A stretch of 64,000 nt of DNA from an uncultured Dehalococcoidia bacterium (lineage in GTDB: Bacteria > Chloroflexota > Dehalococcoidia > Lucifugimonadales > G958296245), in contig OY282458.1 in assembly GCA_958296245.1 (NCBI GenBank), forward strand, positions 1,850,197 through 1,914,196, read 5' to 3'. Below are positions 40,456 through 48,873 of this stretch, piece after piece. A program made the translations under genes and the position numbers. The stretch's first letter is position 1; each line of letters starts with the position of its first letter. Below the pieces are notes generated by a model. That model was not told where the DNA came from and did no database searches. It saw only the letters and a program-made list of their open reading frames with translations.

Positions 40456-41883
40456 CTACTCCCTCTGGAAGTCGGGGGTGGATGCCACCAGCTCGACCAG
40501 CTCGGCGACGTTCTCAGCCGACCCGCAGCCGCCGTCTCCGACCACGCGCCCGGCGGCGAACTCCAACAGCGCGCCGCGCGTGCTCTCATCCACGGAGATG
40601 GCCCCCATCCGGTCCAAGCACGCCTGCACCAGGCTATCCGCCGTCGCGTTGCCGTTGCCCGACGCGCGCATCACGCTATCCACAAGCCGCTTCACGCCCG
40701 GCCGGGCCGGGTCGGAAAGCTGCTGCACCGCGTAGTTGATCCTCTCAACCGCCGTGCCGGTGTCTATCCACTCGACCCCCTGATGCCACCCCTCGACGCT
40801 GGGCGGGTTGATGAGGGTCTGCCCCATGACTGTCATCAGGTTGGCGTCTTCCTGCAATCCCGGATCGGGCAGACGGTACCGCCCCGTCAGCTTGAGGAGC
40901 CCCGCCACCAACTCCGCAGGGCCCTTCACCTTCTTGAACCAGCTCGACCTGGACCTGAAGAACTCCGACTTGAACAACACCCGCAGCATCTCGTCGATCC
41001 GGTAGTCGTGCTCGAAGTATGCCTGCGCCAGGATGTCGATGGCCTCCGGATCGGCCGGGGGGTGCAGGGCCCACTGCGGCACGGGCGGCTCGTCGGCGAC
41101 GAAGAAGTGGTACATGTGCCGCGCGATGAACCGCGCAGTAGCCGGCTGGGCGCATATTATGTCCACCACGTCTTGGCCGTCGAAACGGCCGGCGTGCCCC
41201 AGGAACTCCTTCTCGCCGGCGTCATGGTCGTCGGCGCGGTACTCGAAGCGGAGGGACATGCGCCCGTAGGGCCACAACGAGTCGCGCTGCGCCTTCATGG
41301 CGACGTAGTCGATGTTGGCGGCCGTCCATCCCGTGAAGGCGCGGGCGCACTCCTTCACGTCCTGCTCGGTGTAGTTGCCGACGCCCATGGAGAAGAGCTC
41401 CAAGAGCTCGCGCCCGTAGTTCTCGTTAACCGCGCCCGCGTGGTTCTCGTGATTGTCCAGCCACAGGACCATGCACGGGTCCTTGGAGATCTCGACGAGC
41501 ATGTCGCGGAAGCTCCCCATACCGTGTTGCCGGAACATGGCTATCTGGTTCATCATGCCCTTGCCCTGGGTCACCTTCTGGTAACCCGTGGCCAACACGG
41601 AATGCCAGAACAGGGACATCTTCTCGTGGAGCGGCCCCCCGGTGTTGACCATCCGGTAGAGCCAATACGCGGCAGCGCCCGCCATGCCCAACCCGCCCTG
41701 GTGGTCCGGGTGGTAACGGTACAGGAGCAGGTCGTCTATGCCCTCCTGGCTGTCGGCGGCGATGAGCTCGTCAACCGTCGCCTCGTAGCCCTTCTCCGCC
41801 CGGGCCTCCAGCTCCTCATAGTCGGCGCCGAAACCGGCCCGCCGCATCAGGTGCCCCATAAGCTCGACGTCATGTGTGCTCAT
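40456..41883 (-). CDS. DUF1800 family protein
   Basis: This is a 475-aa protein with the family landmarks: HLMRRAGFGADYEEL at the start, KMSLFWHSVLATGYQKV, NENYGRELLELFSMGVGNYTEQDVKECARAFTGW and the C-terminal LINPPSVEGWHQGVEWI. DUF1800 genes normally sit beside a DUF1501 (sulfatase-like) gene and are thought to act outside the cytoplasm. Here DUF1501 is absent, no signal peptide is visible and an NHL-propeller gene follows at once. No enzymatic role is established for the family. Confidence 0.92.
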   Translation of the reverse strand: MSTHDVELMGHLMRRAGFGADYEELEARAEKGYEATVDELIAADSQEGIDDLLLYRYHPDHQGGLGMAGAAAYWLYRMVNTGGPLHEKMSLFWHSVLATGYQKVTQGKGMMNQIAMFRQHGMGSFRDMLVEISKDPCMVLWLDNHENHAGAVNENYGRELLELFSMGVGNYTEQDVKECARAFTGWTAANIDYVAMKAQRDSLWPYGRMSLRFEYRADDHDAGEKEFLGHAGRFDGQDVVDIICAQPATARFIARHMYHFFVADEPPVPQWALHPPADPEAIDILAQAYFEHDYRIDEMLRVLFKSEFFRSRSSWFKKVKGPAELVAGLLKLTGRYRLPDPGLQEDANLMTVMGQTLINPPSVEGWHQGVEWIDTGTAVERINYAVQQLSDPARPGVKRLVDSVMRASGNGNATADSLVQACLDRMGAISVDESTRGALLEFAAGRVVGDGGCGSAENVAELVELVASTPDFQRE

Positions 41884-41972
41884 AGCTCGCTCCCTTCCTT
41901 AGTCCAGACCTACCGGCGGACGCGCGAATTGTACTCAGGAACGACCGGGGGAATCAAGGCGCAACGCCGCCC

Positions 41973-42149
41973 GAAACTGTTCAGACTTCGTGAGGTCTTT
42001 TCGACTGGCGTAGCCCCGATAAAGCAGAGGTCTTTGATCCCCACCCGCCCGACCCTTGGTAACTGGGGGCACAGCCCCCAGACTCCCTTGCCAGAGGGGA
42101 GAACCTCTCTGGACTTACCTCTTCGGTCTCACAAAATCTGAACATTTTC
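41973..42149 (-). repeat. MITE-like element, copy 5 (reverse orientation)
   Basis: This reverse-complement copy starts GAAACTGTTCAGACTTCGTG and ends at CTCACAAAATCTGAACATTT, with a decayed right terminal repeat. The hairpin CTGGGGGCACAGCCCCCAG is intact. No target duplication is recognisable. The gap 41884-42409 holds this, the direct repeat below and the start region of the amidase. Confidence 0.82.
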
Positions 42150-42246
42150 AGCATGGCTGATTCCATCATGCCGGGGATGGATTCTCGCTCTCGCGGGTAT
42201 GACAGTGGCGAGGCGTTCACGTGTAGGCACCTGAACGCTGTCTCAC

Positions 42247-42337
42247 GCTTGCCCCGTCAGCGCATAGGTGCTAGCCCGCCGAGCCTGACGCACTCGCTCA
42301 GGCTGAGGCTTGCCCCGTCAACGCATAGGTGCTAGCC
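42247..42337 (+). repeat. Pair of 31-bp direct repeats
   Basis: The sequence GCTTGCCCCGTCA(G/A)CGCA followed by TAGGTGCTAGCC occurs at 42247-42277 and 42307-42337, 60 bp apart centre to centre, with one mismatch. Between them lies GCCTGACGCACTCGCTCAGGC, itself partly palindromic. There is no evidence of coding. Confidence 0.7.
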
Positions 42338-42409
42338 TTCCTTCGGCGCGGCGCAACGGCCATTCCGAACCGGGAGCCGCGTACACTGCGACTCAGGACC
42401 TGCGCCGAC

Positions 42410-43816
42410 GTGAGCGACGATATAGTATTCGCGCCCGCTGCCGAGCTGGCCGAGCGCATTCGCAGCAAGCTCGTCTCCCCGACGGAGGTGATGGAAGCGC
42501 ACCTCGCCCGCATCGAGAACGTCAACCCCAAGCTCAACGCCATAGTCACCCCCGACGATACCGCCATGGACCACGCCCGCGAGGCGGAGGATTCGCTGAT
42601 GCGGGGGGAGCTGCGGGGCCCGCTGCACGGCGTCCCGTTCACGGCGAAGGACTCCGTCGACGTTCGCGGCCTGCGCACCACCCGAGGCTCCAAGTTCTTC
42701 GAGAACCACGTCCCCCACGATGACGCGGTGGTGATGACCCGCATGAAGGACGCAGGGGCTATCTTCCTGGGGCATACCAACGTCCCGGAGTTCGTGTTCT
42801 GGTTCGAGACGGACAACGCGGTCTTCGGGCGCACGGAGAACCCCTGGAAGCCCGGGCGGACGACGGGGGGATCGAGCGGCGGAGAGGCGGCCGCGCTGTC
42901 CGCCGGGATGTCTCCGCTGGGGATTGGCAGTGACGTCGGGTGCTCGATCCGGCTGCCGGCCGCCTACTGCGGCGTCGTGGGGCTCAAGCCGACGCACGGG
43001 CGCGTGCCGCTGACGGGGCACTGGCCCGACGCCCTGCTGCGCTTCATGCACGTCGGGCCGATGGCGCGCACGGTGCGGGACGTTGCCGTTGCGCTGTCCC
43101 TGCTGTCGGGACCCGACGGCCTCGACCCCTACGCCATGCCCGTGCCCGTACCGGCGTCCGACAGTCTGGAGGGGCCGATACGCGGGCTCAAGGTCGGCTG
43201 GTGCGCCGAGGGCCCGTTCGCCCCGGTCTCAGGGGAGATCCAAGCCGCCGTTGCCGGGGCGGCGTCCGCCCTGGAGGAGATGGGCTGCGAGGTGGAGCAG
43301 GTCGCCCTGAAGGAGTGGGAAGATCTCCAGGGCCAAGACATATCGCTGTCCCTGTACGGCGCAGAGGTGAGGCACGCGCTGGACCCGATGATCGCAGGCC
43401 GCCGCGAGATGCTGTCCCCGCCGCTCCGCGCCAGGCTCACCGGCCCCAAGCCGACGGCTGAAGAGTACCTCGACGCGCTCGAGAAGTGCGAGCGGCTGCG
43501 CCGGGAGGCCGCCAGGTACTTCTCCGAATACGACGTCCTGCTCTGTCCCATGAGCGTCGTTCCCGCCCACCCCTGCGGAGCGTCGGAGTTGGACGTGGAC
43601 GGCGTTAAGGCGCCTCCCAGGAACGCGCTCAGGGCAGCCGTACCCTTCGACCTGACGGGATCCCCCGCCCTATCCGTCCCCTTCGGCGTGAGCGGCGACG
43701 GGCTGCCCCTGGCAGTCCAGATCGTGGGCCGCCACTTTGAAGAGGTCGCCCAGCTTCGGATTGCCGCTGCGCTGGAGGGCGTCGACGGCGCCGGCTACCG
43801 GCGCCCCCCTATCTAA
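42410..43816 (+). CDS. Amidase-signature family hydrolase
   Basis: This enzyme hydrolyses amides or related bonds through the Ser-cisSer-Lys triad. GTG 42410 gives 468 aa, beginning at the conserved helix (SDDIVFAPAAELAERIRSKLVSPTEV). The open frame upstream overlaps the direct repeats. The triad is Lys80 (PFTAKDSVDV), cis-Ser155 (TTGGSSGGEAAAL) and nucleophile Ser179 (GSDVGCSIRLPAAYCGVVGLKP). Where most members have D-I-G-G-S, this one has D-V-G-C-S. No gatB/gatC is adjacent, so it is a catabolic amidase rather than the tRNA amidotransferase. A phosphotriesterase-like gene follows. Confidence 0.93.
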   Translation: MSDDIVFAPAAELAERIRSKLVSPTEVMEAHLARIENVNPKLNAIVTPDDTAMDHAREAEDSLMRGELRGPLHGVPFTAKDSVDVRGLRTTRGSKFFENHVPHDDAVVMTRMKDAGAIFLGHTNVPEFVFWFETDNAVFGRTENPWKPGRTTGGSSGGEAAALSAGMSPLGIGSDVGCSIRLPAAYCGVVGLKPTHGRVPLTGHWPDALLRFMHVGPMARTVRDVAVALSLLSGPDGLDPYAMPVPVPASDSLEGPIRGLKVGWCAEGPFAPVSGEIQAAVAGAASALEEMGCEVEQVALKEWEDLQGQDISLSLYGAEVRHALDPMIAGRREMLSPPLRARLTGPKPTAEEYLDALEKCERLRREAARYFSEYDVLLCPMSVVPAHPCGASELDVDGVKAPPRNALRAAVPFDLTGSPALSVPFGVSGDGLPLAVQIVGRHFEEVAQLRIAAALEGVDGAGYRRPPI

Positions 43817-43838
43817 AAATGGGCATGAGGAGACAACG

Positions 43839-44951
43839 ATGACCGGTCCGGGCGCGCCAAACATCGCGGGGAAGGCCATGACGGTCCTGGGGGCTGTCGA
43901 CCCGGGCGACCTCGGCGTGACGCTGACGCACGAGCACATATTCATCGACCTGCGAAAGACCCACTTGCCCTACCGGCGATTCTTCGTAGAGGACGGCCGC
44001 CTCGTTGCCGACCCGCCCGATGACGACTTCCCGGCCACGGAATTGCACCTGTGGGAAGCCAAGCTCGACCTCAGCAACATGCACCTGGCCCGCAACGTCG
44101 CCCCAATATCGGACAACTACTTCCTCGACGACGAAGACCTGGCCGTGCGGGAAGTGGCGGAGTACAAGCGGCACGGCGGCAACACCATCGTCGAGATGAC
44201 GAGCATCGGCATCAAGCGGGACCCCGAGGCCCTGCGGCGTGTTTCCAAGCAGACCGGCGTCCACGTCGTCATGGGAACCGCCTACTACCAGAGGGTGTAC
44301 CACCCGGACGACATGGACTCCCGCACCGTGGAGCAGCTCACGGACGTAATCATGCGCGACGTCACTGTGGGGGTGCGCGAGTCGGGGATCCGGTCAGGCA
44401 TCGTGGGAGAGGTGGGCATCAACGGAAACCCGCTAACGGACAACGAGCTCAAGAGCATGAGGGCCGCGGCGCGCGCCGCAAGGCTCACCGGAGCCCCGGT
44501 CTGCATACACCTAGGCGGCGTTGGGGAGGAAAAACACCGCGTCTTGGACGTCGCAGCCGACGAGGGCGTCGATCTGGAGCGCGTCATCATGGGGCACTGC
44601 GACGACTTGGTGAATGACATGCCCCTGCTGTACGAGCTTCTGGAGCGCGGGGTATACGCCGCCTTCGACAATCTGGGCCGCGAGCCGGAAGTGGTAACCC
44701 CAAGCCGCACCGCCCTGATCGCACAGGCCATACCGGGCATAATAGACGCCGGCTACGCCAACCGCCTGCTCATCTCCCAGGACGTATGTTGGAAGATGCA
44801 CCTGAAGGCCTACGGCGGCTTGGGATACTCCTTCCTGCTGGAGCGGTTCATACCAGGCCTGAAGACCCTGGGGGTAACGGACTCGCATATCCAAACCATC
44901 ATGGTCGACAACGCCCGGCGGATACTGACGTTCGCCGCGCCCCAGGACTAG
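43839..44951 (+). CDS. Phosphotriesterase-family metallohydrolase
   Basis: This is a 370-aa TIM barrel; ATG 43839 has GAGGAG about 7 nt upstream. The metal ligands are H31-x-H33 (TLTHEHIFID), a bridging Glu in NTIVEMTSIG (Lys in classical phosphotriesterase), His in APVCIHLGG, His in VIMGHCDD and the Asp of LISQDVCWK. Glu-bridged members are mostly lactonases or enzymes on unknown esters. An insert of about 45 residues after the first strand (FVEDGRLVADPPDDDFPATELHL) is typical of the larger environmental homologs. It follows the amidase by 22 bp and precedes an MFS transporter, suggesting an uptake-and-hydrolysis unit. Confidence 0.9.
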   Translation: MTGPGAPNIAGKAMTVLGAVDPGDLGVTLTHEHIFIDLRKTHLPYRRFFVEDGRLVADPPDDDFPATELHLWEAKLDLSNMHLARNVAPISDNYFLDDEDLAVREVAEYKRHGGNTIVEMTSIGIKRDPEALRRVSKQTGVHVVMGTAYYQRVYHPDDMDSRTVEQLTDVIMRDVTVGVRESGIRSGIVGEVGINGNPLTDNELKSMRAAARAARLTGAPVCIHLGGVGEEKHRVLDVAADEGVDLERVIMGHCDDLVNDMPLLYELLERGVYAAFDNLGREPEVVTPSRTALIAQAIPGIIDAGYANRLLISQDVCWKMHLKAYGGLGYSFLLERFIPGLKTLGVTDSHIQTIMVDNARRILTFAAPQD

Positions 44952-44984
44952 CGCCTCGCCCTCTCCAATAGCCAACACCTGCTG

Positions 44985-46283
44985 ATGCCAGCCAGCCAAT
45001 CCCCGCAGCAGGCCGGGCCGAGCTACAAGCCTTGGGCTATCTTCAGATACGGCGACTTCAACATCCTGCTGGCGGGCGGCGTGGCAATGGCCGTCAGTTC
45101 CTCGCTGACCACGTTGATCAGCGGGCAGTGGCTCTACGAGAAGACCGGCTCGCCGGCGCAGCTAGGGTTGCTGGGGGCAGTCCACCTGATACAGATGCCG
45201 GCCGCACTGTACGGCGGCGCCCTAGCCGACAGCGTCGACCGCAAGAAGCTGATGACCGCGACCCAAGGCGTAGCCTTCGCGGTCCTGCTGGCGCTCACGG
45301 TGCTGGCCATGCTGGACCGGCTCGCGCCCTGGCACATCTTCGCAGCCACGGCGGTCTCGAGCATCGCAGGCCTGCTGGGAGGGTCGGCTAGGCCGGCGAT
45401 GCTGCCGCGCGTCGTTCCCCGGGCCCTCCTGATCAACGGCGTGACGACCCAGAACGTCACGTTCCAGATCGCGGCGGTGGGGGCGCCGTTCATATTCTGG
45501 CAGATGTTCGAAACCTTCGGGGTCGCAACCTCGTTAGCGGCATCGACGGTTATCGCGCTCGGGGCCGCAGTGGCCCCAAGCATGATCCGGGCGTCCGGGC
45601 AGGCGGACGGGGGATCGGCGCGGGCCCCGATCAGAGCGTTGAAGGAGGGCTACGGGTTCGTCATGGGCCACCAACTCCTGCCGGGCCTGTTCCTTCTCGA
45701 CATAGGGGTTACCGTCGTCAGCTTCTACCGCATGTTATTCCCGGTCTTCGCGGACCATCTCTACGGGCTGGGAGCTTCCGGGACAGGCCTGTTGGGTTCT
45801 GCAAACTCCATCGGCGCCATACTCGGCAGCTCGGTCGTCTTTCTCACTGACAGGTTCGCGCGCAAGGGGATGCTGGTGCTGGCGGCCACCCTCGCATACG
45901 CCTTTCTGCTATTCGCCTTCGGCCTGAATAAGGTCTTCGTGCTCGGCCTGGTGATCGTGGCGTCTCTGGGGGCGATGGACTCGATAGGACAGACCATGAG
46001 GCAGGCCGTCGCCCAGCTCACCACGCCGGACAAGCTCCTCGGCAGGGCGAGCAGCGCCCACTCGTTCTCGGCAATGGCGGCGAACAACTTGGGCCAGATC
46101 GAAGTAGGCGTCCTGTCGGCGGCCATCGGCGCCGGGGCCGCGATGGTATTTGGCGGGGCAATATCGGTGGCGGTAGTACTCACCATCTGGTGGCTGGCGC
46201 CGGGAATACGCCGGTATCGGTACGACGTGAGCGACCCCTTCGGGCGGAGCCAACCACGCCGCAACGAGCGCAACGGCTTGTAA
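44985..46283 (+). CDS. MFS transporter
   Basis: This 432-aa protein has about 12 hydrophobic helices. The cytoplasmic loop motif between helices 2 and 3 reads GGALADSVDRKKLM, the MFS G-x-x-x-D-R-x-x-R/K pattern. It resembles the MFS_3/enterobactin-exporter-like group of drug or metabolite exporters (YRMLFPVFADHLYGLGASGTGLLGSANSIGAILGS in the second half). It follows the phosphotriesterase-like gene by 33 bp, so both may be in one operon. The substrate is unknown. Confidence 0.9.
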   Translation: MPASQSPQQAGPSYKPWAIFRYGDFNILLAGGVAMAVSSSLTTLISGQWLYEKTGSPAQLGLLGAVHLIQMPAALYGGALADSVDRKKLMTATQGVAFAVLLALTVLAMLDRLAPWHIFAATAVSSIAGLLGGSARPAMLPRVVPRALLINGVTTQNVTFQIAAVGAPFIFWQMFETFGVATSLAASTVIALGAAVAPSMIRASGQADGGSARAPIRALKEGYGFVMGHQLLPGLFLLDIGVTVVSFYRMLFPVFADHLYGLGASGTGLLGSANSIGAILGSSVVFLTDRFARKGMLVLAATLAYAFLLFAFGLNKVFVLGLVIVASLGAMDSIGQTMRQAVAQLTTPDKLLGRASSAHSFSAMAANNLGQIEVGVLSAAIGAGAAMVFGGAISVAVVLTIWWLAPGIRRYRYDVSDPFGRSQPRRNERNGL

Positions 46284-46369
46284 TATATGCCCTACGTTCC
46301 TACAATCATCCGCAGCGTCTCAGCTGCGGCGCTCGGCCTTAAACGGATGCTTCACAAGGAGCTTTCCCC

Positions 46370-48286
46370 ATGTCCCAACGTCTCTTGGAGCTGATCGACG
46401 CACCGAGTGACCTCAGGGCCCTTACCTACGATGACTTGGCCCAGGTTGCGCAAGAGGCGCGGGACACTATCATCTCCGTCATAACCGAGCGCGGCGGACA
46501 TCTGGCCTCGAATCTAGGAGTCGTCGAGCTCACGTTGGCGCTGCACCGCATTTTCGACAGCCCCACGGACAACATCGTCTGGGACACTACCAACCAGACC
46601 TATACGCACAAGCTGGTGACGGGGAGGCGCGACGAGTTCCAGAACATACGCTTGGAGGGCGGCCTGTCCGGGTTCGGAGAGCCGCGCGAAAGTCCGCACG
46701 ACACACTCTGCGCCGGACACGCCGGCACCGGGCTTTCGATCGCTCTCGGCATCGCGGAAGGCGCTGCAAAGCGCCGGATGGACTCGTGGACCATAGCGGT
46801 GGTCGGCGACGGCGCGATGACCTCCGGATCGAGCTTCGAGGCGCTGAACAACATCGTGCATCTCAACCCTGAGAGGTTCATCGTCGTCCTCAACGATAAC
46901 GGAATGTCCATCTCCGAGAACATAGGCTTCCTCACCAACTGGCGCAAGCGCCTGATCACCCACCCTGAGTTCAACGCTATGGCCGAGCGGATGAAGGCCC
47001 TTTCGAAGAAGGTGCCTTCCGGCGAGTTGATGTACCGGCTCGTCAAGAGGTTCAAAGCAGGGCTTGCGGGTTTCATCGTGCCCACGATGTTCTGGACCGA
47101 GATGGGATTCCAATACCTCGGCCCCGTGGACGGCCACGACTTCAAGCAGCTCGAAGAGACCCTCCGGCAAGCCAGAACGTCCACCGGCCCGGTGCCCCTG
47201 GTCCACGTCGTGACGCACAAAGGCCACGGCTACGAGCCCGCCGAGGACGACCCTGTCAAGTTTCATCAGCCGAGCTCCCCGCTGGGGGGCGCGTCGGGAA
47301 GCCCCACCTACTCGAAGGTGTTCGCCCAGACTATCGCGCGCCTCATGCGCGAGGACGAATCGGTGGTCGGCATCAGCGCGGCAATGCTCGATGGCACGGG
47401 CCTGGCGGAAGTACGGCGCGATTTCCCCGACAGGGTCTTCGACGTCGGCATCGCGGAGCAACACGCCGTCAGCATGGCGGCGGGAATGGCCTCGAATGGA
47501 CTCAACCCCTTCGTCTCGATCTACTCCACGTTCCTACAACGAGCATTCGATCAAGTAGTCCACGACATCTGCATCCAGAATCTACCGGTGACGCTGATCG
47601 CCGACCGCGCCGGTATCGTCGGCGAGGACGGCAAGACGCACCACGGCGCGTTCGACGTCTCATACCTGCGGTGCCTGCCCAACGCCGTCGTGGCGGCCCC
47701 CATGGATGAGAACGAGCTCCAGCATCTCGTATACACCGCCTATAAGCACCGGGGGCCCTTCGCAATCCGCATCGCGAGGGGAGCCGCCGCCGGAGTCCCC
47801 CTGGACAGCAACCTCAAGGCCCTGCCGCTCGGCAAGGGCTACGTGATCAGAGAGGGCGGGGACGTCGTGATCCTTGCTCTGGGCAAGCCGGTCAGCGCGG
47901 CTGTCGAGGCAGCAGAAATACTCGCCGATTACGGCATCTCATGCGGCGTCGCGAACTCCGTCTTCGTGAAGCCCCTGGACATAGACCTGCTCCTGGAGGC
48001 GGCGCGCAGCTCCCGCCGCATCGTGACAGTGGAAGAAAACGTGCTGGCCGGCGGGTTCGGCTCCGCCGTACTCGAAGCCCTCGCCGATGCCGGCGTAGCG
48101 GGCGTATCGGTCCACCGCATCGGCATGCCGGACTCGTTCATCGAGCACGGCGCCGCGTCTGATCAACGGCGCCGGCTGCAACTGGATGCCCAAGGCATCG
48201 CGCAACAAGCCCTGAGCGCCTTCTTCCCCGAAGCGGCGCTGCCCTACCGGAGCGAGGCCGATCTGGAAGTGGCGGCAAGGGTCTAG
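46370..48286 (+). CDS. dxs: 1-deoxy-D-xylulose-5-phosphate synthase, divergent
   Basis: DXS joins pyruvate and glyceraldehyde 3-phosphate with thiamine diphosphate in the first step of the MEP isoprenoid pathway. The 638-aa length fits. Conserved parts include HLASNLGVVELTLALH, VVGDGAMTSGSSFEALNN and LNDNGMSISENIG (ThDP/Mg site), GPVDGHD, FDVGIAEQHAVSMAAGMAS with the catalytic Glu, and DRAGIVGEDGKTHHGAFD. Several near-invariant spots are changed. V-W-D-V-G-H-Q is VWDTTNQ, G-H-S/A-S-T-S is GHAGTG, F-E-E-L-G-F is WTEMGF and I-R-Y-P-R-G is IRIARG. It may be a fast-evolving DXS or a paralog with altered specificity. No other MEP gene is adjacent. Confidence 0.88.
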   Translation: MSQRLLELIDAPSDLRALTYDDLAQVAQEARDTIISVITERGGHLASNLGVVELTLALHRIFDSPTDNIVWDTTNQTYTHKLVTGRRDEFQNIRLEGGLSGFGEPRESPHDTLCAGHAGTGLSIALGIAEGAAKRRMDSWTIAVVGDGAMTSGSSFEALNNIVHLNPERFIVVLNDNGMSISENIGFLTNWRKRLITHPEFNAMAERMKALSKKVPSGELMYRLVKRFKAGLAGFIVPTMFWTEMGFQYLGPVDGHDFKQLEETLRQARTSTGPVPLVHVVTHKGHGYEPAEDDPVKFHQPSSPLGGASGSPTYSKVFAQTIARLMREDESVVGISAAMLDGTGLAEVRRDFPDRVFDVGIAEQHAVSMAAGMASNGLNPFVSIYSTFLQRAFDQVVHDICIQNLPVTLIADRAGIVGEDGKTHHGAFDVSYLRCLPNAVVAAPMDENELQHLVYTAYKHRGPFAIRIARGAAAGVPLDSNLKALPLGKGYVIREGGDVVILALGKPVSAAVEAAEILADYGISCGVANSVFVKPLDIDLLLEAARSSRRIVTVEENVLAGGFGSAVLEALADAGVAGVSVHRIGMPDSFIEHGAASDQRRRLQLDAQGIAQQALSAFFPEAALPYRSEADLEVAARV

Positions 48287-48339
48287 CAGACCGCACCAAA
48301 GACGGCCTCCGTCCGAAATACCACCGAGGAGGGACAAGC

Positions 48340-48873
48340 ATGAGAGAGGCTAAGGTCGGCGCTGCTGCTCTGGTCCTAGTAACTCTGCTTGCGCTATCCG
48401 CCTGCGGGCCCAGGCCTCCGGGTATGCCTCTACTGGACGCTATAAACCAAGATAACGCGGACGTGGTGCTCGAACATATGGAATTCGGCACAGACCCGGA
48501 CAATACGTTCATTCCTCCGGGGGCGCCCTTTGCCGGAGCGTCTGCGCTGCATCTCGCGGTGCTGAAGAACAACGAGGAGATCGTAACCATCCTGCTGGAT
48601 AACGGGGCAAACATCGACGTCAAGGCCCGGGAGACGTTCAAAGGCACGCCTCTCGACTGGGCCGCCTTCTGGGGAGTGAGGGGCATGGTGATGCTCCTCG
48701 TTGAGAAAGACGCAGACGTCAACTCGAAGAACGCCGTGGGCGGCACCCCTCTGGACGCGGCAAAGGCCGACAATCCCTTCGTAGACAAGGAAGACTTGGA
48801 GCAGTTCCAAGAGAGCCGGGCGTTTATCAGGGAATACCTAGCAGGCAAGGGCGGGAAGCCTGGCGCCGAGTGA
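48340..48873 (+). CDS. Ankyrin-repeat lipoprotein
   Basis: This is a 177-aa protein with signal peptide VGAAALVLVTLLALSAC; the lipobox Cys is about residue 22. The mature part has about three ankyrin repeats: PLLDAINQDNADVVLEHMEFG, SALHLAVLKNNEEIVTILLDNGANIDV and TPLDWAAFWGVRGMVMLLVEKDADVNSKN. It is an extracytoplasmic protein-interaction domain. Its stop overlaps the GTG of the acyltransferase gene by four bases (GTGA), so the two are probably translationally coupled and functionally linked. Confidence 0.9.
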   Translation: MREAKVGAAALVLVTLLALSACGPRPPGMPLLDAINQDNADVVLEHMEFGTDPDNTFIPPGAPFAGASALHLAVLKNNEEIVTILLDNGANIDVKARETFKGTPLDWAAFWGVRGMVMLLVEKDADVNSKNAVGGTPLDAAKADNPFVDKEDLEQFQESRAFIREYLAGKGGKPGAE

